DNA of 64,000 nucleotides from Tistlia consotensis USBA 355 (GTDB lineage: Bacteria > Pseudomonadota > Alphaproteobacteria > Kiloniellales > DSM-21159), in assembly GCF_900177295.1 (NCBI RefSeq), contig NZ_FWZX01000001.1:570631-634630 (forward strand), written 5' to 3'. Positions 25,909 through 33,872 of the stretch are shown one piece after another; the stretch's first letter is position 1, and every line of letters starts with the position of its first letter. The notes under the pieces are model-generated. The model was not told the DNA's origin. It saw nothing but the letters and a program-made list of their open reading frames with translations, and did no database searches. Position numbers and translations under genes: made by a program.

Positions 25909-26801
25909 GGCCGCACCTCCCGTCCCTCGCCGCGCAGGTTGAGCATCCAGGCCTCCTCCTCGACGACCGCCCGCCGCTCCGCCTCGGGCAGGGCCCAGGG
26001 CGCAGCGACGAGCCCGGCCAGGCGCCCGGCCGCATCGTCGCGCTGCAGCGCCTCGACGACGGCACGGACCTGGCGGGCGTCCTTGACCTCGGGACCTTCC
26101 GGGAGCGTCTCCAGGCTGGGATAGATCTCGGCCAGCAGCACCGCCGGCAGCGCGGTCGGATCCTGCCCGGCCTCGAAGGGCCAGATCGCGGTCTCGGCGG
26201 CGAGGGCCGGGTCGTCGCGCAGGCGCAGCAGCGCCGGCAGGCCGGTCAGCACCTGGCCGCCGACCTGGCCGTTGCCGACCAGCTTCCAGACCACGTGGGC
26301 GGAGCGGACCCGCCGGTCGACGACACGCCGCTCGGCCGGATAGCGCGTTCCGTAGCCGTCCGGCTTGCGCATCGGGACATGCTCGTAGCGATGCTGGTGC
26401 GGATGGCCCCAGAAGGGGCCGGCGCCGTCGAAGGCCTCGCGGTTGAGGGCCTCGGCGACGCGGTAGCGGTTGTTGGCGTTGTCCGGCCCGTCCTCGAGCC
26501 GCGCGGCGACCCAGTCCCACATCGCGCGCCAGCCGGGCCGGCCGGTCACCCGGAGGCCGGTGCCCTCCGGGTAGCCGAAGGGAAAGTCGAAGCCGACCAG
26601 CACGCGCCTGCCGGCGGCGCGCAGGCCGAGCAGCAGGGCGCGCAGGCGCGCGAGCGCGGCCATCCGGGTCGTCGGATTCTCCAGGGTCGTCGCGCCGCCG
26701 TCACGCAGCGCCAGCCAGATCGAATCCCTGCCCCGGCGCGGTGCCGCGGCAGCGCTCCAGTCGACCATCAGGTAGGCGTCGAAGAGACGCCCCGCGGCCA
26801 T
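25905..26801 (-). CDS. Uncharacterised protein embedded in the cobalamin operon
   Basis: 298 residues, soluble. It has a conserved-looking acidic start LFDAYLMVDWSAAAAPRRG, a second acidic motif VLVGFDFPFGYPEG near 91-104, and later LLAEIYPSLE and KDARQVRAVVEAL. The D-W-S / GFDFPFG pattern is reminiscent of RNase H-like DUF429-type proteins, but this is only a visual resemblance. It starts 2 bp after the cbiX stop and overlaps cobL as GTGA, so it is translated with the cobalamin enzymes. A role in corrin synthesis or cobalt handling is possible and unproven. Confidence 0.75.
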   Translation of the reverse strand: MAAGRLFDAYLMVDWSAAAAPRRGRDSIWLALRDGGATTLENPTTRMAALARLRALLLGLRAAGRRVLVGFDFPFGYPEGTGLRVTGRPGWRAMWDWVAARLEDGPDNANNRYRVAEALNREAFDGAGPFWGHPHQHRYEHVPMRKPDGYGTRYPAERRVVDRRVRSAHVVWKLVGNGQVGGQVLTGLPALLRLRDDPALAAETAIWPFEAGQDPTALPAVLLAEIYPSLETLPEGPEVKDARQVRAVVEALQRDDAAGRLAGLVAAPWALPEAERRAVVEEEAWMLNLRGEGREVRP

Positions 26802-26803
26802 GG

Positions 26804-27901
26804 TCAGGCGCCTTCCTTCAGGGTGCGCGGCCCGAGCGGGTGGTCGGCATGGGGATAGGGGTGGTGATGGTGGTCGTGGGCATGGTCGTGCCCATGAGCG
26901 TGGCCGTGCTCATGGGCGTGGTGATGGTGGTGGCCGTGATCGTGCCCGCGGTCATGGTCGTGGTGATGGAGGTGGTCGTGGTCGTGGTCGTGGCCATGGT
27001 GATGATCGTGATCCTGGCCGGCGCGCGCGCTCAGGCCCTCGACATGGTGGTGGTGGCTCTCCTGGCGCAGCCCGACCTCGGCCTCGAAGCCGAGGAACTG
27101 CTCGCGGTACTTGCAGAGCTGGCAGTTCATGTTGTTGGCGCCCTCGAGGATCTCGCCGACCCGCTCGACCATGGTCTCGATCACCAGGGGATGGTCGTTG
27201 AGGTAGGGCGCCTTGACGAACTCGATCTCCGGATGGCGCGCGGCGACCCGGTCGGTCGCGTCGTAGATCCGCTGCACCAGGATGCCGGTGAAGAGGAAGT
27301 AGGGGAACACGACGATCCGCTTGAAGCCGAGCCTGACGGCCTTCTCCAGGGCCGGCTCGACGAGCGGGAAGGTGACGCCGGAATAGGCGGTCTCGGCCCA
27401 GCCGAAGCCGATGCCCTCCCACAGCATGCGGGTCACCTTGGCGACGTTCGAGTTGGCGTCGGGGTCGCTGGCGCCGCGGCCGACCACGACCAGCAGGGTG
27501 TCGTGGCGCGAGACCCCGTCCCCGGCCGCCGTCAGGGCCTGCTGCACGCGTTCGCCGGCGGCGCGCAGCATCTTGAGGTCGATGCCGAGCTCGCGGCCGT
27601 ACTGGATCGACAGGCCCGGCTTGCCGGCGGCATAGGCGTTCAGCACCGAGGGAATGTCGTTCTTGGCGTGGCCGGCGGCGAACAGCATGCCGGGCACCGC
27701 CAGCACGCGGTTGACGCCGCGCTCCAGCAGGTTGTCCAGGCCGGTGCGGATGATCGGCGTCGCGAACTCCAGGTAGCCGTAGTCGACCGGCCACTGCGGG
27801 AAGCGCTCGGCAAGCCGCTCCGCCAGCACCGCGAATTCGCCGACCGCGTCCTCGTCGCGGCTGCCGTGGCCGCAGACCATCACACCGAGCCGTTCCGTCA
27901 T
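26804..27901 (-). CDS. cbiX: Sirohydrochlorin cobaltochelatase CbiX, long form, with Fe-S motif and His-rich tail
   Basis: 365 residues. Two chelatase-like halves are visible: GVMVCGHGSRDEDAVGEFAV with the metal-site His near the start, and LLVVVGRGASDPDANSNVAK in the second half. Near residue 257 comes MNCQLCKYRE, a CxxC pair as in CbiX proteins that carry an iron-sulfur centre. The last 90 or so residues are extremely His/Asp-rich (repeated HDHDH, HHHHH, HGHAHGHDHAH), as known for some CbiX, and probably store cobalt or nickel. The start at 27901 has a GAGAGG site; longer frames run into the riboswitch. It is the first gene of the minus-strand cobalamin operon and implies early cobalt insertion. 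Confidence 0.92.
   Translation of the reverse strand: MTERLGVMVCGHGSRDEDAVGEFAVLAERLAERFPQWPVDYGYLEFATPIIRTGLDNLLERGVNRVLAVPGMLFAAGHAKNDIPSVLNAYAAGKPGLSIQYGRELGIDLKMLRAAGERVQQALTAAGDGVSRHDTLLVVVGRGASDPDANSNVAKVTRMLWEGIGFGWAETAYSGVTFPLVEPALEKAVRLGFKRIVVFPYFLFTGILVQRIYDATDRVAARHPEIEFVKAPYLNDHPLVIETMVERVGEILEGANNMNCQLCKYREQFLGFEAEVGLRQESHHHHVEGLSARAGQDHDHHHGHDHDHDHLHHHDHDRGHDHGHHHHHAHEHGHAHGHDHAHDHHHHPYPHADHPLGPRTLKEGA
26840..27020. repeat. Low-complexity CAT/CAC-rich region coding the poly-His tail of CbiX
   Basis: On the plus strand this is an almost uninterrupted run of gtg, atg and gtc triplets; read on the minus strand it gives alternating His and Asp codons. It is prone to length change by slippage. 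Confidence 0.9.
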
Positions 27902-27977
27902 GTCGATGCCTCTCCCCTTCCCTCGCGTTCGAGGAACCGCCGCCACGCCCGGACGGCGCGCGGAAATCCCTTTCCAA

Positions 27978-28140
27978 CCCTGACGGCAAGGCATCGCTGA
28001 CTCGCGCTCTCGCGGCGCCCCTGAGATCCACGTGGGGCGCGCGGCGCACACAGCTGCGATGGACAGTTCCGGCCTTGCCCCCCGGCTTGGGTCGGGCGCA
28101 CCGGATTGCCTTTCACCCCCTGCCGGGGGACCGTCCGATG
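27978..28140 (-). promoter_or_regulatory. Cobalamin riboswitch-like leader of the cbiX operon
   Basis: Read on the minus strand, the leader has GGTCCCCCGGCAGGGGG, then TGAAAGGCAATCCGGTGCG (consensus has AAAGGGAA-CCGGTG), a CCGG pairing partner, GGCCGGAACTGTCC at the B12-box position, and the terminal block GAGTCAGCGATGCCTTGCCG, close to the usual GAGTCAGGA-ACCTGCCG. Order and spacing match the AdoCbl riboswitch. The B12-box core departs from the usual GCTGCCCCCGCAACTGT. It ends about 77 bases before the cbiX start, suitable for B12-dependent repression of the operon. No other gene lies in 27902-28464. Confidence 0.75.
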
Positions 28141-28320
28141 GCGCACCCTAGGCGCCGCGCCGAAAGGCGGTCAAGCCGATCCGCGGCGGCCACAGGTCGC
28201 TTTCGCGCCAGCGCCGGCTCGCCGCCAGGGCCGGCCCCGCGGGGGGAGAGGCGGAACCACGGGTCGCCCGGACGCGCTTCTTGTCCAGTTATTAGCGAAT
28301 CGGTCCGAAACTGGGGCTTG

Positions 28321-28350
28321 CTTGACCGGGCACCCGGCGACGCCCATCTT
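28321..28350 (+). promoter_or_regulatory. Sigma-32 (RpoH)-type heat-shock promoter
   Basis: CTTGAC (28321-28326), 16 bases, then CCCATCTT (28343-28350) fits the RpoH consensus CTTGAA/C - CCCATNT. It lies about 115 bases upstream of the Hsp20 start and in the right orientation. Confidence 0.7.
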
Positions 28351-28464
28351 AACAGTCGAGGCGGCGCCGATGTCGGGCCGCGGCGTCGGGCGGGGCCGAG
28401 AAGGGCCGCAGGACGTCAAACCACCAGCAGCCTTGCTCGTGAGCCAAGAGGAGGACGCTGCCAG

Positions 28465-28911
28465 ATGACCCGTGCGTCTCTGTTCAACTCGCCGCTGTTG
28501 CTCGGCTTCGATCAGCTCGAAAGGGCTCTGGATCGCATGAACAAGACGACGGGCGACGGCTACCCCCCGTACAACGTCGAGCGGCTCAGCGAAGGCCACC
28601 TGCGCATCACGCTCGCCGTGGCGGGCTTCGCCGACGAGAACCTCTCGGTCCAGGTCGAGAACAACCAGCTGGTCATCCGCGGCAAGCAGTCCGAGGACGA
28701 CGACGGCCGGGTGTTCCTGCACCGGGGCATCGCCGCCCGGCAGTTCCAGCGGACCTTCATGCTGGCCGACGGCATCGAGGTGACCGGAGCGCGGCTCGAC
28801 AACGGCCTGCTGCACGTCGAGCTCAGCCGGCCGGTCGAGGCGCCCGAGGTGCGCACCATCGCCATCGAGAGCGGCGGCGTCAGGAACAGGCAGAAGCTGG
28901 TTCAGGAGTGA
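28465..28911 (+). CDS. Hsp20/alpha-crystallin family small heat-shock protein
   Basis: 148 residues with a complete alpha-crystallin domain: YNVERLSEGHLRITLAVAGF, DENLSVQVENNQLVIRGKQS, FLHRGIAARQFQRTFMLADG, and the LDNGLLHVELSRP strand. It acts as an ATP-independent holdase in the cytoplasm. A GAGGAGG ribosome site precedes the start. It is followed by a DUF1150 gene, the standard alphaproteobacterial arrangement, and preceded by a sigma-32-type promoter. Confidence 0.93.
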   Translation: MTRASLFNSPLLLGFDQLERALDRMNKTTGDGYPPYNVERLSEGHLRITLAVAGFADENLSVQVENNQLVIRGKQSEDDDGRVFLHRGIAARQFQRTFMLADGIEVTGARLDNGLLHVELSRPVEAPEVRTIAIESGGVRNRQKLVQE

Positions 28912-29018
28912 GTGAGATCAGCGAAGACACCAGGATTCCGAAGCGAAACAAGCAACGTGGACCGACGCCCGGCCGTGGAAAGGCGGGCCGGACGGTCGCC
29001 GAACCAGGAGCAGAAGCC

Positions 29019-29240
29019 ATGAACCAGCACCGATCGCAGGACTTCGAGCCGCTGTCCCAGCAGGACTTCCTCGCCTTCGGCCTGAACGACGTCGCCTACC
29101 TGCGCGACGTCGAGACCGAGGACGGCGTGGTGGTCGGCATCTTCGCCGCCGACGGCACCCGCATGGCGGTGATGAAGGACCTCTCGACCGCGGCCGCCGC
29201 GGTCCGCCAGAACGAGATGGAGCCGCTCAGCGTGCACTGA
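29019..29240 (+). CDS. DUF1150 family protein
   Basis: 73 residues: SQQDFLAFGLNDVAYLRDVE then VVGIFAADGTRMAVMKDLS, which is the DUF1150 pattern. It is located 107 bp after hsp20 with a CAGGAG site and ends before a strong hairpin, so it probably shares the heat-shock transcript. The function is unknown. Confidence 0.88.
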   Translation: MNQHRSQDFEPLSQQDFLAFGLNDVAYLRDVETEDGVVVGIFAADGTRMAVMKDLSTAAAAVRQNEMEPLSVH

Positions 29241-29287
29241 GCCGCCGCCCGGCCGGGCCGCTCGTCCGGCCGATCCGATCGAACGAA

Positions 29288-29321
29288 AAGGCGCGCCCCC
29301 GGCATCCGGGCGGCGCGCCTT
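29288..29321. terminator. Strong hairpin between the convergent DUF1150 and ptsN genes, probable bidirectional terminator
   Basis: AAGGCGCGCC pairs perfectly with GGCGCGCCTT, and CCCGG with CCGGG inside, around a CAT loop with one bulged C. There is A-rich sequence on the left side (aaaa before the stem) but only a short T run on the right. The position between convergent genes supports termination for both. Confidence 0.8.
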
Positions 29322-29360
29322 CGCGTCGCGGGGGAACCGTTCCGGGAGGGGTGGGCCGGA

Positions 29361-29825
29361 TCAGGCGGCGTGGCTGGCCGGCGACTCGGTCAGCAGGGCG
29401 TAGAGCGCGTCGCGGCTCTCGGTGCCGCGCAGCTTCTCGCAGGTGGCGCGGTCGCGCAGCAGGCGCGAGACCCGGGCCAGGGCCTTCAGGTGGTCCGCGC
29501 CGGCCGCCTCGGGGGCCAACAGCAGGCAGATCAGGTCGACCGGCTGCTCGTCGACGGCGTCGAAGTCGATCGGCGTCTCCAGCCGGGCGAAGAGCGCATA
29601 GAGGCGGTCGAGCGCCGCCAGCTTGCCGTGCGGGATCGCGATGCCGTGGCCGATGCCGGTCGGGCCCAGGCGCTCGCGCTCGATCAGCACCTCGAAGATC
29701 TGCCGCTCGGGCAGACCGGTGATCTGGGCGGCCCGCTTGGCCAGTTCCTGGAGCGCCTGCTTCTTGCTGGTCACGCGCAGCGCCGGGATCACCGAGGCCG
29801 GCGTTATCAGGTCCGTCATCTCCAT
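29361..29825 (-). CDS. ptsN: PTS IIA-like nitrogen regulatory protein PtsN (EIIA-Ntr)
   Basis: 154 residues. The EIIA-Ntr core GPTGIGHGIAIPHGKLAALD contains the phospho-acceptor H66; FARLETPIDFDAVDEQPVDL and LLAPEAAGADHLKALARVSR follow. It takes phosphate from NPr in the nitrogen PTS and regulates potassium and nitrogen processes by protein contact. It is the last gene of rnd-lpt-rpoN-hpf-ptsN, in the conserved position after hpf. Confidence 0.95.
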   Translation of the reverse strand: MEMTDLITPASVIPALRVTSKKQALQELAKRAAQITGLPERQIFEVLIERERLGPTGIGHGIAIPHGKLAALDRLYALFARLETPIDFDAVDEQPVDLICLLLAPEAAGADHLKALARVSRLLRDRATCEKLRGTESRDALYALLTESPASHAA

Positions 29826-29846
29826 GACTCTGCCTTTCGCAAGATG

Positions 29847-30443
29847 TCAGGACGTGGCGCGGTTGCCGCGCGGATCGACCCAGCCGACGTGGCCGTCGGC
29901 GCGGCGGTAGACCATGTTCAGGCCGCCGTGGGACCGGTTCCGGAACATCAGCGCCGGCAGCTCGGCGAGGTCGAGCCGCATGACCGCCTCGTGGACCGTC
30001 AGCTCGGGCACTTCCATCTCCATCTCGGCGACGACCGCCGGCTCGCCGCTGCCCTCCTCGTCGGCGGCGCCTTCCGGCGTCTCCTCGGCGGACAGCACGA
30101 CCTGCCGGGCCATCAGGCTCTCGGCGACCTGCTCCGAGGGCTTCGGCGCGGCGTGGTCGCGCAGCCGGCGCTTGTGCCGGCGCAGCCGCTTGGACAGGTG
30201 CTCGGCGGCCTGGTCGAAGGCCGGATAGACCTCGAGCGCCGTGCCGCTGGCGACCAGCTCGATGTTGCGGCCGACGTGGGCGGAGATCTGGGCGCGGAAC
30301 AGGTGGGCGTCGCGCGACAGGGTCACCGTCGCCTCGATCGCGTCTCCGAAGTATTTGCCGAAGATCGCCGAGAGACTGCTCTCGGCGTGGCGGCGGAAGG
30401 CGTCACCGGTGTCGATGTGCCGCCCTTTGACCGTCAACTGCAT
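29847..30443 (-). CDS. hpf: Ribosome hibernation promoting factor, long form
   Basis: 198 residues. The N-terminal S30AE domain (MQLTVKGRHIDTGDAFRRH, then HLSKRLRRHKRRLRDH) binds the 30S subunit. An acidic linker (about 120-150) is followed by a C-terminal dimerisation domain with EAVMRLDLAELPALMFRNRS and MVYRRADGHVGWVDP. The two-domain length indicates the long HPF that makes 100S ribosomes. It is downstream of rpoN, upstream of ptsN. Confidence 0.94.
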   Translation of the reverse strand: MQLTVKGRHIDTGDAFRRHAESSLSAIFGKYFGDAIEATVTLSRDAHLFRAQISAHVGRNIELVASGTALEVYPAFDQAAEHLSKRLRRHKRRLRDHAAPKPSEQVAESLMARQVVLSAEETPEGAADEEGSGEPAVVAEMEMEVPELTVHEAVMRLDLAELPALMFRNRSHGGLNMVYRRADGHVGWVDPRGNRATS

Positions 30444-30572
30444 CAGCGTCCTCTAAAACGACGACAGCGCGGTAAGCCCGACGAACCTGCTTGATCGGGT
30501 CGGGCCCCGCGCGAGGCCGGGACCATATGAGCGCCCCCCAGGCAAGTCAAGCAAGCCCCGGGAGCCGCCGAT

Positions 30573-32120
30573 TCAGCGCGCCAGCGCCAGTGCCTTCTCG
30601 CGCCGCCGCTGCACCGAAGACGGGATGTTCAATGCCTCGCGGTATTTTGCCACCGTCCGCCGGGCGATTTCGATGCCCTCGGCCTTCAACTTATCCACAA
30701 TCGCGTCATCGCTCAGCACCGCCTGCGGCGCTTCCGCTGCGATCAGCGTCTTGATCCGGTCGCGCACCGCCTCGGCGGCGTGCTCCTCGCCGCCGGCGCC
30801 GCCCAGCGCGGCGGAGAAGAAGTACTTCAGCTCGTAGGTGCCGCGCGGCGTCGCCAGGAACTTGTTGGAGGTGACCCGGCTGACCGTCGATTCGTGCATG
30901 CCGATCTCCTCGGCGATGTCCTTCAGGGTCATCGGCTTGAGGTGGCGCACGCCCTTGCGGAAGAAGGCGTCCTGCTGGCGCACCAGCTCTGTCGCGACCT
31001 TGAGGATCGTGCCGGCGCGCTGGTGCAGCGCCTTGACCAGCCAGTTCGCCGCCTGCAGCTGCTCGCTGACGTAGTCCTTGTCCTGGCGGGTCCGGCAATG
31101 CCGCACGACCCGGGCGTAGGTGCCCTGGTCGACCAGGACGCGCGGCAGGGTGTCGGCGTTGAGCTCGACCAGCCAGCTGCCGTCGGGCCGCGCGCGCAGC
31201 AGCACGTCCGGCACGATCGGCTCGGCGGCGCCGCCCTCGTAGGTCAGCGCGGGCCGCGGATCGAGCCGGCGGAGTTCCGACAGCATGTCTGACAAATCCT
31301 CGGCATCGCAGCCGACGACCCGGCGCAGCTTGGCGTAGTCGCGCTCGGCGACCAGCGGCAGGTTGTCGAGCAGCCGCGCCATCAGCGGATCGAGGCGGTT
31401 GCGCTCGGCGAGCTGCAGCGCCAGGCATTCCTTGAGGTCGCGGGCGAACACGCCGGTCGGCTCGAAGCGCTGCAGCCGGGCGAGCACCCGGGTGAGCTCG
31501 GCCTCGCCGCAGCCGAGCTGGCCGGCCAGCTCGTCGAGCGGCGCGCTCAGGTAGCCGGCCTCGTCGAGGCAGTCGACGAGGTAGGCGCCGATCAGCCGGT
31601 CGGCCGGCGTCTCCAGGTCCATCTGGACCTGCTCGAGCAGCAGGTCGCGCAGCCGCGGCCGGTCGGCCAGGCGCTGCTCGAAGCCGGCGTCCTCGTCGTC
31701 CTCGAAGCGGCCGCCGCGGCCGCTGCCCCAGTTGAAGGCGCCTTCGCCGCCGGCGCCCCAGGAGTCGCTGCCGCCCTCGGAGCCCTCGCCGCCGGCCGGC
31801 CAGTCGTCCGAGGGGCTGTTGTCGTCATAGACCTCGGTGCGGTCGAGCGGCGACTCGCCGGCAGCCGGCAGGCGGTCGGCGCTGGCGTAGTCGGCGGAGT
31901 CCTGCGGCCGGAAGGCGTCCGGCTCGGGCGGCATCTCGTCGGCGAAGCCACTGGGCTCGGGATCGGCACGGTCGAGCAGCGGGTTCTGCTCGAGTTCCCG
32001 TTCCACGTAGTCCGCCAGTTCCAGATTCGACAGCTGCAGCAGACGGATCGCCTGCTGCAGTTGGGGCGTCATCACCAGGCTCTGGGACTGGCGTAGCTCG
32101 AGACGCTGCGAGACCGCCAT
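30573..32120 (-). CDS. rpoN: RNA polymerase sigma-54 factor RpoN
   Basis: 515 residues. The Gln-rich region I is SLVMTPQLQQAIRLLQLSNL, an acidic, Gly-rich region II covers about 55-155, the core-binding and HTH parts include LKDIAEEIGMHESTVSRVTS, and the RpoN box ARRTVAKYREALNIPSS is at the C-terminus. It recognises GG-GC (-24/-12) promoters and needs AAA+ activators. It sits 11 bp after lptB. Confidence 0.96.
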   Translation of the reverse strand: MAVSQRLELRQSQSLVMTPQLQQAIRLLQLSNLELADYVERELEQNPLLDRADPEPSGFADEMPPEPDAFRPQDSADYASADRLPAAGESPLDRTEVYDDNSPSDDWPAGGEGSEGGSDSWGAGGEGAFNWGSGRGGRFEDDEDAGFEQRLADRPRLRDLLLEQVQMDLETPADRLIGAYLVDCLDEAGYLSAPLDELAGQLGCGEAELTRVLARLQRFEPTGVFARDLKECLALQLAERNRLDPLMARLLDNLPLVAERDYAKLRRVVGCDAEDLSDMLSELRRLDPRPALTYEGGAAEPIVPDVLLRARPDGSWLVELNADTLPRVLVDQGTYARVVRHCRTRQDKDYVSEQLQAANWLVKALHQRAGTILKVATELVRQQDAFFRKGVRHLKPMTLKDIAEEIGMHESTVSRVTSNKFLATPRGTYELKYFFSAALGGAGGEEHAAEAVRDRIKTLIAAEAPQAVLSDDAIVDKLKAEGIEIARRTVAKYREALNIPSSVQRRREKALALAR

Positions 32121-32131
32121 AAATCAAAGCC

Positions 32132-32911
32132 TTACAGCGTAAACCTTTCACCCAGGTAAACGCGACGAACGTCCTCATGGGCGACGATCTCGGAGGGCAG
32201 GCCCTCCATCAGGACCATGCCGTCGTGGATGATGTAGGCCCGGTCGACGATCTCCAGCGTCTCGCGCACGTTGTGGTCGGTGATCAGCACGCCGATGCCG
32301 CGATCGCGCAGGTGGGTGACCAGCTCGCGGATGTCGCTGACGGCGATGGGATCGATGCCGGCGAGCGGCTCGTCGAGCAGGATGAAGCTCGGGTCCGAGG
32401 CCAGCGCGCGGGCGATCTCGCAGCGTCGCCGCTCGCCGCCGGACAGCGCCATGGCCGGGGCGCGGCGCAGGTGGGTGATCGAGAACTCGGCGAGCAGCTC
32501 CTCGAGCTTGTGCTCGCGCGCCTCGCGCGACGGCTCGACGACCTCGAGCACGGCGCGGATGTTCTGCTCGACCGTCAGGCCGCGGAAGATCGAGGCCTCC
32601 TGCGGCAGGTAGCCGATGCCGAGGCGCGCCCGGCGATACATCGGCAGATCGGTGATGCCGTGGCCGTCCAGGGTCACGAAGCCGGTGTCCGGGGCGATCA
32701 GGCCGGTGATGATGTAGAAGCAGGTGGTCTTGCCGGCGCCGTTCGGGCCCAGCAGGCCCACGGCCTCGCCGCGCTGCACGGTGATCGAGACGTCGCGCAG
32801 CACCCGGCGCTTCTTGAAGGCCTTGCCGATGTTGATGGTCGCCAGACCGCGATTGTCGGCCACCAGCCGGGGGCCCGGCATCGCCTCCCTGCCGTCCATC
32901 GTGTCCATCAC
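32132..32911 (-). CDS. lptB: LPS export ABC transporter ATP-binding protein LptB
   Basis: 259 residues with Walker A GPNGAGKTT, Q-loop LPQEASIF, signature LSGGERRR, Walker B FILLDEPLAGID and the switch His in VLITDHNVRETL. It powers LPS extraction from the inner membrane with LptFG (not in the window). The N-terminal 20 residues are variable and the start could also be the internal ATG of MPGPRLV. It lies 13 bp after lptA. Confidence 0.95.
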   Translation of the reverse strand: MMDTMDGREAMPGPRLVADNRGLATINIGKAFKKRRVLRDVSITVQRGEAVGLLGPNGAGKTTCFYIITGLIAPDTGFVTLDGHGITDLPMYRRARLGIGYLPQEASIFRGLTVEQNIRAVLEVVEPSREAREHKLEELLAEFSITHLRRAPAMALSGGERRRCEIARALASDPSFILLDEPLAGIDPIAVSDIRELVTHLRDRGIGVLITDHNVRETLEIVDRAYIIHDGMVLMEGLPSEIVAHEDVRRVYLGERFTL

Positions 32912-32924
32912 CTGCTGGCGCCTG

Positions 32925-33872
32925 TCACTTGCTCTTCGTCCCCTGGAGGTCCTGCGCGCCGTCCGGCGTCAGCAGTCCCTTGACCCGGTCCTTGCTGGAG
33001 ATCAGTCGGCTGAAGCCGGTCTTCATGTCGACCTCGGCGGCGTCGCCGTTCAGCTGGTTGTCCCCGCGGGTGATCCGCACGTTGCCGGTCAGTATCGCCC
33101 GTTCCTGATTAACATAATACACAGCCTTGTCGGCAACGATGAATTCCGTCGCCGTCGCGATGCGCACGTGGTCGTAGGCGTCGATCCGCGAGATCTGGTT
33201 GCGGCCGTCCTTGTCGCGGCCGATGAGCGCGGTCATGACGTCCGCCTGGATGCGCCGCCGGCCGCCCTCGCTGCCGACGCCGAAGGGCGAGGTCGGCTCG
33301 CCGGCCTTCTTGCTCTTGGCGTTCTGGGGCTTGGCGCTCTGGGTCTTGGCGGCGGTCTCCGGCGCGACGCCAGGCTTCGGGCTCTCGACCAGGGCGTCGC
33401 CGCGGGCGACCGCCATCGGATGGCCCTTGTAGTCTTCCCAGTACTCGAGGCTGTCGCGTGCCGTGATCAGGTCGCGCGGCGTCTCGTAGCGCAGGTCCTT
33501 GCCGGTCAGGACCATGACCCGGTCGTCGATCGAGTAGACGCCGAAGTCGCCCTGGGCCCGGTCGGTGTTGGAGTGGATCACGACGTGGCCGTCGGCCTCG
33601 ACGCGATAGATCTGGGTGCCGCCCTGCTGCTGCTCGCGGTAGTGCGCGGTCAGCACGTCGGCCTCGATCTTGGTGTCGCCGCGCGTCGCCACGGCATCGC
33701 CGCGCGCGACGTAGATCTTCTGGTCGCGATACCACTCGATGCCGTCGCGCGCATCGACCAGCAGCGGCTTGTCGCCCTGGGAGGTGTCGAAGGTGCTGAG
33801 CCCCTGGGCCGCCGCCAGGGTGGCGACGGCGGCGAGGGGTGCTGCCAGCAGCAGGCCCCACCAGCCCCTCAC
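32925..33872 (-). CDS. lptA: LptA/OstA-type LPS transport periplasmic protein
   Basis: 315 residues: signal peptide (LLLAAPLAAVATLAAAQ), then two OstA-like repeats, each with the pattern of DGIEWYRDQKIYVARGDAVA and YYVNQERAILTGNVRITRGD, separated by a Lys/Ala-rich linker (KTQSAKPQNAKSKKAG, about 178-193). It is longer than enterobacterial LptA because of this linker and an extra N-terminal repeat block. It forms the periplasmic bridge for LPS and overlaps lptC by 4 bp. Confidence 0.9.
   Translation of the reverse strand: MRGWWGLLLAAPLAAVATLAAAQGLSTFDTSQGDKPLLVDARDGIEWYRDQKIYVARGDAVATRGDTKIEADVLTAHYREQQQGGTQIYRVEADGHVVIHSNTDRAQGDFGVYSIDDRVMVLTGKDLRYETPRDLITARDSLEYWEDYKGHPMAVARGDALVESPKPGVAPETAAKTQSAKPQNAKSKKAGEPTSPFGVGSEGGRRRIQADVMTALIGRDKDGRNQISRIDAYDHVRIATATEFIVADKAVYYVNQERAILTGNVRITRGDNQLNGDAAEVDMKTGFSRLISSKDRVKGLLTPDGAQDLQGTKSK

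Noticed and set aside
26840-27020. Possible CRISPR or minisatellite from short repeats
   Set aside because: Repeats are codon-level His/Asp runs inside cbiX with no regular spacers.
26800-27201. Plus-strand frames with long Val/Met or Gly/Arg/His runs
   Set aside because: Antisense of the poly-His tail of cbiX; not membrane proteins and no ribosome site.
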